From Chanos chanos (Eukaryota; Chordata; Actinopteri; Gonorynchiformes; Chanidae), in NCBI RefSeq assembly GCF_902362185.1, contig NC_044495.1, positions 12,593,711 to 12,657,710 of the forward strand: a stretch of 64,000 nt of DNA, written 5' to 3'. The position numbers and the translations under genes are program-made. The notes beneath the pieces were generated by a model. It was given only the letters and a program-made list of their open reading frames with translations, was not told where the DNA came from and made no database searches. Numbering within the stretch: the stretch's first letter is position 1; each line of letters begins with the position of its first letter. Below, one piece after another: positions 38,690 to 49,155 of this stretch.

Positions 38690-38785
38690 AGAACAGAAAA
38701 GGCCTGTAAAGCCCTTTGAGACTGTAAACAGTGATACTGGGCTCTAAATAAACTTGAAACTTGAAACTTAAACTTGAAACTTGGA
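38690..38785 (+). mobile_element. LINE/SINE 3' tail fragment
   Basis: The stretch gcctgtaaagccctttgagactg ... gggctctaaataaac ends in repeated cttgaaa units (about 38750-38780). The pattern 'ccctttgaga...gggctataaataaa' followed by a short tandem tail is typical of LINE 3' ends in fish. Only the end is present and the family was not determined. Confidence 0.55.
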
Positions 38786-40484
38786 TTTCAGCTCATTCAA
38801 CTTCTTGTTTTTCATGTTAGAGAGCTCAAATGATGTAAAGTGCATAAATGTGACATGGTCTACTGACTTGAGTGTAAGCCCAGGTTAAAGTTATTTACTT
38901 AATCTTTTCCATTAAGTTGAATTTGTTTGTACAGTCTTTGAAATTACAAGCGCTTATTACAGAAAACAAACAAACAAAAATCATAAACACGTAATGTACC
39001 ACAGACTGAAGGAGATTCTGGATGCATGTGCACATTCATCAGTTTTATTAGAACAGAACAAGATGAAACAAGATGTCTTGGAACTTACAGGTTCAGGGTG
39101 CAAACTTCAGGTATACACAACAAATTGACAACACAATTACACACAAGTAAAAACTAGGGGTATTTATACAAAACAGAACAGGACTAGATTAACAAAGTCA
39201 AGTGTATCTACTGATTAAAGTAAAAAGGAGGCAAGGGAAGGAAGAGAAGAAAAGAATTTTGCAATAAAAAAAGTGTGAAAACCAACCGCTTGTGACAACT
39301 ATCACCCATTTCACATAGATTTCACATAATTCCCTCTAAATAGTCAATAAATAAAGCAAATGACACATAATATTAGGTGAATATAGCATTTTCATAGATG
39401 TTGTCTTTTCAACAGCTGAGGTAAAACAATGAGTTCATAAAAAACTGAGGACTGTTGTTCCCACTGGGTGAGTGTGCTTACTATATCTCTTGGGTTCATC
39501 ACTTCTCCCATACATTCAAAAGAAAAAAAAAATGTAATGTTATATTGCAAGCTTACGTATATGTTTAACATTTATAATTTGTCACAAAAATCTCACTGTC
39601 AAAACTGCACTAAAAAGAGGAAGAAATGTACAAGATACATGAGGGAAAAAAAAGATTAAAACGGCTCATAGAGCTAATTGGTAGAGCAAAAATGGATTTC
39701 ATTAATATTTTACATATCTATAGTGATTTGCAGTTGAAAAATAAAACAGACATTATAATTTACTGTTATTATTTTTTTAAAAATACATCTTTCACAGTGA
39801 TAAAACATTTGCTTACTTTGTCTAGATATTTGCCACAAGGTGGCAGGAGACATCTCATTTTCTGTCATGCTTTAGAGCGGTAAAGTCCTTTGTGTATGTG
39901 ATGTGCCTTGACGGTTCCCACATACATCAGGAGCTTAAGTGGGTTGTCCAAAAGAGGAGGAAATTAATCAAGGAAGCGAAATTCATGCTATTCATCATTA
40001 CTCAGATGGGTATACAAACAGGTTGGCTTGCCTCAGAAACTACTGTGGTTTGGATATATTTGGTGCCCTTCATCTGGATGTGCAATAAGAAAGTGATGAC
40101 TGAATATACTGTAATTTTCCACAAGTATTTTAAATAGCATTGAAACTAAATATGCGTCACTGATGTATTCAAACCTACAGAAGGTGACAACCCACATCTT
40201 AGATCAATGCCCACTTCCTGTAAAAAAAACCCACAAGTGGTTTTCAGGAGTGAAGTTTTTTTTGAAAAGGGAGTAAACTCACGAGTTTTAACGTTTGAAA
40301 CAGTGTTCCTCTGTATCGTCCTTTTTTTGAGTGCTCAGTTTTTGATAATTCAGTTTAATTAGTAAAGTGCTTTTTATAATACTGTTACAAAGCAACTTCA
40401 CAAAATTCCAGGCCTGAGACCCCCGTGAACTCTAAGCCTTACGTCAATGTTAACAAAAATCTGATGCTCTAGGTCACTCAGGTG
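38786..40484. other. Gene-free stretch between kcnk10 and the receptor cluster
   Basis: AT-rich and without a recognisable gene or repeat family. The end next to 40485 should carry the 3' UTR of the - strand receptor gene. Confidence 0.5.
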
Positions 40485-41516
40485 TCAGCAAACATCAGTC
40501 TGAGATCTACACACAGTCACTTCACTGCAACAATACTGCTCGTTCTGACTGGTTCGTGGCTCCTCATTGCTTCCAAACCTCCCTTTTCTCTGGAGGAGGA
40601 GGAAGGCCTGAGTGATGTTTTTACGGCCTGCTCTGGTGATAAAGCAGTACAAGAGTGGGTCTACCAAGCAGTTGAGACATGACAAGGCTTTGCTAACCTT
40701 GTAAAGGCAAAAAAGCCAGTATGGAGGAGTGCATTTCTCCAGCACTGCCCTCAAGAGGAATGTGATGTGGATGGGACCAAAACAGAGCCAGAGAGTCAGT
40801 AGGACAGCACCCATGAGCCTGCGCACCCGTCTGCGCTCTAAATCTCTTGTGGCTTGGTTGTTCTGGACCGCCACGCAAATTCTCCAACTGCAGAACCAGA
40901 CCAGAACTGAAGGCCCAAAGAACCCCACAAAAAATCGAGCTATGAACACCTGCTTTCTTCTTTTGCCCAGAGGAAACACATCCAAGCAAATGTCATATTT
41001 CTCATCATAAATTTCTTTTCTGGACACAGTAATTAAAATGAATGCAATGGTTAGCACCCATGCAGATATGGTGATGCTGACTGCAGTACGGAGACTTCTG
41101 AGGGAGGGGAACTTGAGTGGATGGACCACAGCCAAATAACGGTCCAATGCAATGCAACACAGCAGTGCTACACTGGTGTAGAAGTTGGTAAATAGTATAA
41201 AGACACACAAAAGGCATGCATTTCCACTGAAGCGCCACTTATCATTGAACATGAAGTCTACCCAAGCAGGCAGACCCATGATGAAGAGCAAATCAGATAG
41301 AGCCAAGCTGAACAAATAGACACCCAGTTCATTTCCTTGTCTGATGTGCTGCCATGACACAAACAGAGAGAAGAGGTTGGCAGGGATGCCGAGACAGATG
41401 ACAGCTATGTACAGGTAAGGAAACACATTCAGTTCTGGGTTGTCAGAAACATAGCAATCTTCATATGAGCCATCAGCGGTGGAAACAAATGTCAGTGTTG
41501 TAGTATTGGAAATCAT
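40485..41516 (-). CDS. Proton-sensing-receptor-family GPCR, atypical (GPR65/GPR132-like)
   Basis: A single coding exon gives 343 residues, the right length for a rhodopsin-family receptor. Seven hydrophobic segments are readable, with GIPAN in TM1, LALSDLL in TM2 (Asp75), DRYLAVVHP after TM3 (125-127) and CLVDPLLYC in TM7. The N-terminus has an NTT sequon. The closest pattern is the GPR4/65/68/132 group: GxxLGVYLFSLxLSDLL, LDVFPL in the second loop and VRHNxAT-like VQNNQAT in the third. However, TM4 reads SAWVLT, so the Glu at 4.53 that proton-sensing members carry (W-x-x-E) is Thr156 here. It may therefore sense lipids rather than acid, or be a G2A (GPR132)-like member. A splice acceptor just before the ATG (exon from 41526) implies a 5' UTR intron. 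Confidence 0.85.
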   Translation of the reverse strand: MISNTTTLTFVSTADGSYEDCYVSDNPELNVFPYLYIAVICLGIPANLFSLFVSWQHIRQGNELGVYLFSLALSDLLFIMGLPAWVDFMFNDKWRFSGNACLLCVFILFTNFYTSVALLCCIALDRYLAVVHPLKFPSLRSLRTAVSITISAWVLTIAFILITVSRKEIYDEKYDICLDVFPLGKRRKQVFIARFFVGFFGPSVLVWFCSWRICVAVQNNQATRDLERRRVRRLMGAVLLTLWLCFGPIHITFLLRAVLEKCTPPYWLFCLYKVSKALSCLNCLVDPLLYCFITRAGRKNITQAFLLLQRKGRFGSNEEPRTSQNEQYCCSEVTVCRSQTDVC

Positions 41517-41526
41517 CTTCTTTTAG

Positions 41527-43085
41527 CTAGAGAGAAAAATGAGGAAGAGTACTAAACATTTTCCATCATGTATCTTAAATGCACATACTGTAATTTGGTA
41601 TGCATTTCCTGTATCTTACATAATACCTAAAGCCACACCAGTGTACGAGGACTAGGATGCCAACACAGCATTAGAAACTCAGCGTCTTGTATTACTTGCC
41701 TTTTCATGTGGTTTGCTGCCCTACCACATTTCCACAGTCGGTCAAAGTTCTCAAATTTCTCTAAATTTCTTCTATTTTTTTTCGTCCGACCGAAAACAAT
41801 TTTGATTAACAACATCAATTTAAATACCCCCAAAAAGAGGCATTTATTGTGAAGACTCGTTACTTTGGTAGATCTTAGTTCCTTATAGCGCTGCCTCGTG
41901 AGAAATGCATCTGTCTTGGCCCTTGTAATTCAGCAATAGTGTTGTAACTTCCAATAAATAAATTAAGTTCAAAACATTTGAGACTTACCATTAATGCAGA
42001 CAGTTCTTCCCTGTCTTGCCCCTTTTAAGATGTTTTTATGTGAAACTGGTGAAACAGAGCTATCTTGAACCACAGTGGGAAACTGAAGCCACTTCCTTCA
42101 CTCTTGTGCCAGAAGTCTACTTTCAAGATGTGTGTAACGTAAGACAGAATTGCTTAAAGGAGCCGTTCATCCTTATTTATAAGTGTGCCCATTTTAATAA
42201 TTATCTCCTTTAAATGAAACACATGACTGATTTTTTTTGATACATTTGTTTCAGTACATCAATATTTGCACATTTATTTACTTTTTTTTTTTTTTTTTTT
42301 ACATTTTTTAACATTTTCAAATCCACTATATATATATATACATATATATACTATACATATGTGTCACTTTTTCTCGTGGGCCAAGCCAAAATAACTTCAC
42401 TTCCTGTTTGAAAGGCCAATAGCAAAAAAGAAAAAGTACGAACAGTATGAGTGAGATAACACAGCATGTGGAAGATTGTGTGCTGATTAGAAGTAGATGT
42501 CTGTTATTATTATAATCATTTATTTATTTTTTACACAACTTTGATGCTTAAAAATACTCATTAGGCTAAATGTCAAAACATGGCATGGTAAATTTACACA
42601 TTTTTCAGTGTGTTTTCATACATTCCGGAAAATGGGTGCTTTTGTTTTGATGAAAAATACAAAGGACTGAATATTTAACCAACTGAATGAGAAATCATCT
42701 GAGGTCCCAACAATTGCCCAAAGAAGGGTTACAAGCTGTAGAAAATACTGACCTTACAGAGTTTATTGAGAACTAGTATTGCTTTGCTAATGGGGTATAT
42801 AGATATGTCTGGTCAGTCGTGGTGATATTAAATGCAATGTCAACGTTAAATTAAAACAGCATTACAAAAAAGACTGAACATTTTGACTAAATTAATTTTA
42901 TATCATTCTGTAAACTCTCTAAACAAATGGTTTAGAACATAATGCTTAATATTGCAACTCTTATAAGTTGTCAACATACCTATGAATGTCCCAGATGGTC
43001 ACAAACACAACAGTCCACTTTTGCCTTAATTTGAGAATACTAACAGAATCTCTACACTTTAATCAGACGCCATAAATGTTCAGTA
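41527..43085. other. Spacer between two proton-sensing-type receptors
   Basis: It holds the likely 5' UTR exon of the 40.5-kb receptor (about 42010-41989), an AT microsatellite-like patch at 42320-42360 and poly-T at about 42283-42300. No other gene is recognised. Confidence 0.5.
41989..42012 (-). promoter_or_regulatory. Candidate 5' UTR exon end and promoter for the 40.5-kb receptor
   Basis: On the - strand, attaatg is followed by gtaagtct, a near-perfect splice donor (cut after 41989). It matches the acceptor ctctctag that ends at 41527. A weak TATA-like cataaaaac lies about 40 bp upstream (about 42035). The start of transcription is not known; the interval is an estimate. Confidence 0.35.
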
Positions 43086-44084
43086 TCAGTGAACTGAACT
43101 CACCGATTGTGACACTGAAGAGACAGTTCTGATCTTATTTAACTGGAACATTTCATGGAATTTCTTCTTCCAGACATGCCATACTGCTTTCATTTCTGTC
43201 TTGGCACTTTCACTCATAAGGCAGTAAATAATTGGGTCTGCAACACTGTTGATGGTTGTCATGGCAACACATACCATGTAGTAGTCTCTGATTTTCACAG
43301 CTGCGTCGCAGTTTTCTGGCTCTAGCAGTCCCCGGAGTAGCATGATGACCTGGAAGGGAGAGAAAGCCACCACATAAGTGAGCAGGAGGAGTAGGAGAAG
43401 ATTCCGGATCTTTTTGCGTTCGCTTGCCACTGTGGAAACGCTCCCTCTGAGTGCCAAAAGAATCTGCTGGAAGCAGAATCCCATAATAAGCAATGGCACA
43501 AAGAATCCCAGCACTACCCTGATGATGCTCATATGGGCACTAGCGTTGGACATAGGCATCTTTTCCCTACACATTCTATGGACAGAGAACTCCTGTAGGT
43601 CCCCAGTATATGCAAGAAGTGCAAGGTGCAGTAAGATCTCAGTCAACCACACCAGCAAACTCACAAGCGCTGCTATGCGAACTTCATGCACCCAAGAATA
43701 GTGCAGTGGGAAGACCACAGCCAGGTAACGATCCACAGAGATGCAACAAAGAAGACCTGAGCCCACGTAGAAACTATTGTACATGATGAAATTGATCAGG
43801 GTACACAGGGTATCCCCAACAGACCGCTGTAAAGCCAGCTCAATCCACACAGGTAGTGTAATGGTATACAGTAGATCAGACACAGACAGGTTCACTAGAT
43901 ACACTGCCATGTTGTTCCCTTTTTGCATTAGCATGCAGGCCACATACAGGGACAAACAGTTGGCAGGAAATCCCACAATGAAGAAGAGTGAGTAGGCAAC
44001 TGGGTACATGTAGAAATCCACTTTGTCTTTGTATCCACAGCCAGAAGAGGCATTGTACAGACTGGTAGACACGTTTATGGGCAT
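43086..44084 (-). CDS. gpr65: Psychosine/proton-sensing receptor GPR65-like
   Basis: A single coding exon gives 332 residues; human GPR65 is 337. Visible landmarks are two N-terminal sequons (NVS, NAS), GFPANCLSLYV in TM1, VYLVNLSVSDLLYTITLPVW in TM2 (Asp70), SVDRYLAVVFPL (DRY 118-120), VWLTEI in TM4 and SVADPIIYC in TM7. The acidic set known for proton-sensing GPR4, GPR65 and GPR68 is complete: Asp 2.50 (70), Glu 4.53 (149, W-L-T-E) and Asp 7.49. GPR65 lies beside KCNK10 in human, and here it lies in the same region, which supports the name. GPR4 or GPR68 relatives cannot be excluded without a tree. An acceptor (tctttag ending at 44109) lies 24 bp before the ATG, implying a 5' UTR intron. 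Confidence 0.83.
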   Translation of the reverse strand: MPINVSTSLYNASSGCGYKDKVDFYMYPVAYSLFFIVGFPANCLSLYVACMLMQKGNNMAVYLVNLSVSDLLYTITLPVWIELALQRSVGDTLCTLINFIMYNSFYVGSGLLCCISVDRYLAVVFPLHYSWVHEVRIAALVSLLVWLTEILLHLALLAYTGDLQEFSVHRMCREKMPMSNASAHMSIIRVVLGFFVPLLIMGFCFQQILLALRGSVSTVASERKKIRNLLLLLLLTYVVAFSPFQVIMLLRGLLEPENCDAAVKIRDYYMVCVAMTTINSVADPIIYCLMSESAKTEMKAVWHVWKKKFHEMFQLNKIRTVSSVSQSVSSVH

Positions 44085-44108
44085 GTTGACCGAATGGAGG
44101 CTCGGTGA

Positions 44109-46140
44109 CTAAAGATGATGTTGTCATTTGTGAGAATTTTGTACAGAGCATTAGAGAGTGAGACAGAGAATATGCAAATCTCGATTATTCAAATGTTTTT
44201 TTTTTTGTTTTGTTTTTTTGTCTGTACGTTCCCGGAAAAGCTGCCCACAAAACCAAGAACGGCTAAGAAGGAGCCACAGTGGGAAAACATTTTACCACAT
44301 TTTTATTTATGACAAATAAAAATGTGAACTTGAACTTTAAATGTTGCTCTTTACAACTTCATTTTAACACTCAAAATATTAAGGCATCCCACGACATAAC
44401 CCTACCTAACACAACAGTGTACACTGACGATTTACAGAACTTTCTCCTTCCTAATATTTGTATTCACTTCTTCTTCACTTGTACTTCTTTGTCATTTCTT
44501 TTTTCAGTCTTTATCACAAAAAATGGATCAAAGATTTTTTGTATTTTTTTGTTTTAATATTTTGATGTGGGAGCTTTTTGGTGCCAGGTCTGAGTGTTGT
44601 TAACTGTTAGACTACCGTCTAAAGAAAACAGAATTCATTGCAAAATTGATCTGAACTTGGTTTGTGAAACGTGTCCATATGTCTATATCATTTACAGTTT
44701 GCTGAATATTGAAAAGATACTCTATTTTCCGTCCAATCTTTTGTGTCTGAGTATATTTTAATATCATTATCTTCCAGGAAACAGAGGTTTCTGCTATTTG
44801 AATGTTCTGAACAACAGAACACAAACTTACAAACTTACAAGAACACCTCCTCTTCACCTCCTTTGTTTGCATAGTAAAGGAGCATGATGAATGCCTGATT
44901 GGTGATGTTTGCTGATAAGGACTGAAATGTGTTAGCATAACTTACTGATAGATGTCTGGACTGGTGTGAAGTATGTGGTATACCATGCGTACTGTTTGCA
45001 AACCTGCTATGAGACTGCAAAAAAACCCTGAGGCATGCATGTGTCAGCTCTGACGTCAAATAGAAACAACAGAGAACTTTCCATTTTGACTCTAGATGGT
45101 GCAGGTTTAGAATCAGCAGAACAGTCTTTTTCTGTTTGAGCAGTTTTTACATTTTTGACAATTACTCATTTAACAGTTTATATAAAACAGGTATATACAT
45201 GTCAGTGTATACCTCATTAAAATTTGGATGTGTGTTCTCTTAGCTTCATTTACTTTGTATTATAAAATGATGCACAGTTTAACTTGATTAGATCAGTATT
45301 CATGCTGTGAGTTTAAGACTGCCGTGGTACAAAGATCATATCTGAAAACCATAGCTTAGTATGCTATCAAAATTTCATTCTCTGCTCTACTTAAAACATT
45401 CTCTTCCCGCTTCAAGTGTCAGACACAGTGCAGGTGCCGACAGGCCATTGACCGCTCTGTTTAGAGGAAAACAGGATGTTCTCCCTTCCCCGTCACTTTT
45501 GTCCAAACAGTAAGGAACCAGAGCTGCATTATCAGGCCGGTACACTTGGAAGTCTTGGAGAAGACAGAATATCAGATTACTGAACGTATTTTTTTTTTTC
45601 AACTTAGGTTCAAAAGGTCTTATTACTCTGTAGTTTTGTCTGATGTCATCTTATTTGCATGGTTTGAACTACTCTACCAGAGCTGATAAAACTTGGCTCT
45701 GTCTGGCACCTATTTTACATTGTTTATCTGTACTGTACACAAATTGAGGACTGAGGTGTTTTGGGCGTTAAAGAACGTATTTAACAGGGATATTAAGACT
45801 GGATCAGTAGCTATTTTGAATGCACCATTGATACATGAATGTGCCTAGGGTTATGCTTTTTGAAATTTACATTTATAGACAGACATGTGAAGAAAGCCAG
45901 ACATGGCATGTCTTTATTGGCAGTTATCTTAAACAGTAGGGTAAAATGTGCATATGGACTGCAAAAAGTGATTGTTGTTATTAAAAAACTGATGGCAGCA
46001 CATAATTTTGAGTTAATACAGACGTGCACTGTGTTGGTGGCCAATGCATACAGGTAAATATGGTGAACTGGAAAAAAAAGCAAACCAACATACTGGAGGG
46101 ACCTATAACATAACAATGATTTCCCTATGATTCTTCTCCA
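44109..46140. other. Spacer between gpr65-like and the kinin receptors
   Basis: It holds a candidate promoter of the gpr65-like gene (CRE at 45051) and, near 46141, the 3' end of the next receptor. The rest is AT-rich. One - strand frame at 45387-45580 looks less random than its neighbours but matches nothing I know. Confidence 0.45.
44945..45058 (-). promoter_or_regulatory. Candidate promoter and 5' UTR exon of gpr65-like gene, with CRE
   Basis: A perfect palindromic cAMP response element TGACGTCA lies at 45051-45058. On the - strand about 105 bp further on, atctatca is followed by gtaagtta, a good splice donor, which could pair with the acceptor at 44109. GPR65 signals through Gs and cAMP, so a CRE in its promoter would allow feedback. 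This is an inference from two short motifs. Confidence 0.3.
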
Positions 46141-46146
46141 TTTATT
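46141..46146 (-). terminator. Poly(A) signal of third kinin receptor
   Basis: TTTATT on the + strand is AATAAA on the - strand, about 85 bp after the stop codon at 46230. The distance is typical. Confidence 0.5.
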
Positions 46147-46229
46147 TTCATTAGTACTTGCTGTCATGTTGTACTGGTTACATGTTTTTGTGTAAGCATT
46201 ATTACATGCTGTAATATGTTTGAGTTTCT

Positions 46230-47297
46230 TCAAATTACAACAGGCTTTGTCTGATCTCTTCTTGTAAGATAAGTTGATACTATTGAGCGTTGTAAAGCTG
46301 TCACAACAGATCCGCTGGATATTTTCCTCCTCTTGTACATCTCACTGACTTTCCTCCTGAAGTATTGTCCAGAGCAGACATACAGCAGCGGGTTAAGACA
46401 GCTGTTCAGACAGGCCAAATAAGTTGAAGACTGAGATCCAATATCCAGAGCGTGATACCACACCTCCTCATCCAAGATCTTGTAATCACACAATATATCC
46501 AGGAATGTTACGACCTGAAATGGGCCCCAGCAAACCAGGAACAACACTGTGACAGCACACACAAGCACTGTTGCCTTTCTATCATTTCTCTCCTGAATGG
46601 AAATGTTCTGGCTCCTTTTTCTCAGCACTCTTATGATACTACAGCTACAGAACACGATTACCAGGAAAGGCAGTAGAAAGCCCAGAAGGATCAAATTAAA
46701 ATGGTGGACCAGCCTCCAGGTGTTGCTTGGGTAATCCAGAATGCAGGCTGTGATCTGAAGGCCAGGGATGTACCTGATGGTCCTGTGAACAGCTACTGGC
46801 GCACTCATGACAAAACCAAAAAGCCACAGAACCAGACAGATAACCTTGGCATAACGTTTTTTTCTAAACCATCTCGCTCTCATGGTCTGTACCAGTGCCA
46901 AATAGCGATCCACATTCACCATTGCTATCATGTATACACTACTGTACATGTTTACAATGATGGACATGTTGACAACTTTACACATGACCTCTCCATAAGT
47001 CCAGTGGAAGTAGTTGAGGATGTTTATGGCCCAAAATGGCAAGCATAAAAGAAACAACAGGTCGGCCAAAACCAAGCTTCCTAAATAAATCTCGGGGACA
47101 TTCCAAGGGCTTCTTTGGAATAGGAAAACTAGAAGGACAAAGGTATTTCCAGAAATCCCAGTCAAACATATGATGAAGATGTATGGTGGAATAATGCTGT
47201 ATACCAGATGCCACTCAGTGGTATTGAATGCATCTGGGTAGAGCGGGAGTGGTGTTATATTTTGGTTTTGCTCTGTGGCTGTGGATTGTAGATCCAT
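46230..47297 (-). CDS. Divergent bradykinin-receptor-like GPCR (third copy)
   Basis: A single coding exon gives 355 residues. The order of motifs is that of kinin receptors: GNTFVLLVFLFQR in TM1, VPEIYLGSLVLADLLFLLCLPFWAIN in TM2 (Asp79), VDRYLALVQTM (DRY 130-132), ITACILDYPS in the second loop, ERNDRKATVLV before TM6, WGPFQVVTFLD, and ALDIGSQSSTYLACLNSCLNPLLYV in TM7. It sits in tandem behind the B2- and B1-type genes, in the same orientation, so it probably arose by local duplication. Unlike both neighbours it has no Cys in the N-terminus and lacks the SGC cysteine of the third outer loop, so that disulfide cannot form. Its frame is intact, so it is not an obvious pseudogene. The ligand could be a kinin or something new. 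The ATG follows an acceptor (exon from 47300). Confidence 0.85.
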   Translation of the reverse strand: MDLQSTATEQNQNITPLPLYPDAFNTTEWHLVYSIIPPYIFIICLTGISGNTFVLLVFLFQRSPWNVPEIYLGSLVLADLLFLLCLPFWAINILNYFHWTYGEVMCKVVNMSIIVNMYSSVYMIAMVNVDRYLALVQTMRARWFRKKRYAKVICLVLWLFGFVMSAPVAVHRTIRYIPGLQITACILDYPSNTWRLVHHFNLILLGFLLPFLVIVFCSCSIIRVLRKRSQNISIQERNDRKATVLVCAVTVLFLVCWGPFQVVTFLDILCDYKILDEEVWYHALDIGSQSSTYLACLNSCLNPLLYVCSGQYFRRKVSEMYKRRKISSGSVVTALQRSIVSTYLTRRDQTKPVVI

Positions 47298-47848
47298 TGC
47301 CTAATGAAACAAACAATAAACTCCCTTTTTAAAAAGGTCATTGAAAATAACGAGATACACATTTAACAAAATACTATCTACAGTCTTTTCCACAGACGTA
47401 AAATTTGCATGTGTTTCTGGAAATAGAAAAAATATGCAGAGAGCTCAATTTATTATTCATAAAGTTATTCAGAATATCATAGGCTCATTGTGAATATGTT
47501 ATTTTAAATGTCATGCTATTTATGTCTATGAGAACCTCAGGATCTGCCATTCACACAGGTACACAGTAAGTCCACTATTACAGGAATTATGTGCAATATG
47601 AAAGATCATGTAAACAGTATGTTCTCAAGTCAGAATACTTATAAGATTTCTGTGTATCTGTATTTTTGAAAAGTCACACTGAATTTTGTGCTAAAGATTT
47701 TTTCCTCTATGCATTGGTGGTCTTTTTTTTGGCATCGCATTACATGTTACATAATCAGAAGATTCCTCAATAACAACATTTTAACTCCCAGGCCTGTCTC
47801 CTCATGATAATAATTACTAAAATCTGAGAACATGCAAGATGTACTTAC

Positions 47849-47972
47849 TGTCTAATGAACCTTTTGATATTGTCCAGGCTGGCAGATGAAGATATGGGAA
47901 AAAATCCAGTCCTCACTGTTTCTTCCCCTAACAAAAACTAAAGCTGAGCAGACGATGGGCTCTTTATACAAA
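47849..47972 (-). promoter_or_regulatory. TATA box and 5' UTR exon for third kinin receptor
   Basis: On the - strand a tgtataaaga box (about 47961-47970) lies about 30 bp before a likely start of transcription near 47935. About 85 bp on, ttagaca is followed by gtaagtac, a strong donor (cut after 47849). It pairs naturally with the acceptor cattag ending at 47301, three bases before the coding exon's ATG. A TATA box, a short non-coding exon, a 0.5-kb intron and a single coding exon together make a consistent gene model. Confidence 0.45.
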
Positions 47973-48177
47973 GACACATTCCTCCATGCTAACAGGCGCA
48001 GAGTACCTAAACTGTTTATAATCAGGACTTTGCTCTTCAAGTTCCTTACATGTAAGGTATCTTGTGTACTGTCCTGAGTTGGGAAAGCTCCTGCTCTCTT
48101 AGGATCAGTCATAATAGACTGGGTTATTTTATGCAGTTTTCAACTTAAGATAACATCAGTCTAACACAAAGGAGTCA

Positions 48178-48180
48178 AAC

Positions 48181-48215
<35 letters not shown>

Positions 48216-48835
48216 TAATTTAAGGAATGGATAAAATGAACAAAAACCATTAAAATCAAAAGAGAAACTCAAAAGAGAATAACAAAAGAGAAAATTCCTG
48301 ATAGTACGCTGGACTAAAAAGGTATGTTTTTAGTTGCCATTTAAAACTGTCCACTGAGCCTGCCTCTCTAATACTTCTTGGTAGGGTGTTCCACAGTTTA
48401 GGTGCTTAGTGGATAAAAGCAACTTCTCCGATTTTATTTTTGGGGACTTCTGGAATGTTTAAAAGACCTGCCATAGAGGACCTAAGGGCTCATGAAGGAA
48501 CATAAAATGACAGACAATTGGTAATGTAAGAGGGTGCTAAACCATTAAGAGCTTTGTATACAAGTAAAAGAACTTTAAAATCAGTTTTAAAAGATATAGG
48601 GAGCCAGTGTGTATCATCAGCATAGCTATGGAAGTTTACATTGTGTTCCCTGATGATATTACCTAGTGGTAGCATATATAATGAAAAAAGAAGGGGACCA
48701 ACACAGCTTCCTTGTGCAACACCAGAAGATATGTTTCTTTGATATACAATCTCCAAGACTAACATAAAATTGTCTCCCTATAATGTATGTTCGGAACCAG
48801 TTAAGAGCACATAACCAGCCTCAATATGAAGATAT
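48178..48835 (-). mobile_element. L2-type LINE 3' fragment with internal deletion
   Basis: On the - strand the ORF reads [19 protein letters not shown] ... NFHSYADDT, the palm block of an L2-group reverse transcriptase with its catalytic YADDT. It then passes without a break into [20 protein letters not shown] and LNGLAPSYI, followed in the next bases by APKLWNTLPRSIREA and SVDSFKWQLKTYLF. In an intact element more than 100 residues separate YADDT from HWLP, so an internal in-frame deletion has occurred. At least one stop lies in the C-terminal part. The element ends toward lower coordinates in an (ATT)n tail (48181-48213), as usual for this group. Confidence 0.85.
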
Positions 48836-49119
48836 CCACAAATATGTGTTCCAGTTCATGCTTTTGTTTTTTATTTCAGTGATTATTTTTTAAATGCTTC
48901 TACATAGCGTGTTTTTGGGTCTTCATAAACAACTTCTGACACATGACATTATTTTACTGTCCATGGACTCAGTCCAAAAATATCCAGATAAGAAAACTAT
49001 TCATTATATCCTCCAGAGAGGAAATGTTTCATAACCATATTGTAAACTCACATTAGTGATAAAACAGCAGAGACATACTGGCATGTGAGGTAATTATAAC
49101 TAAATATATCACTACTGTA

Positions 49120-49122
<3 letters not shown>

Positions 49123-49155
<33 letters not shown>
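49123..49155. repeat. (CT)n microsatellite
   Basis: About 16 CT units in the spacer between two receptor genes. Confidence 0.9.

Noticed and set aside
45387-45602. 71-codon - strand frame with DFQVYRPDNAALVPYCLDKS
   Set aside because: It looks more protein-like than its neighbours and has an acceptor-like ttctccaag before it, but I recognise no family and found no partner exon. Not enough to call a gene.
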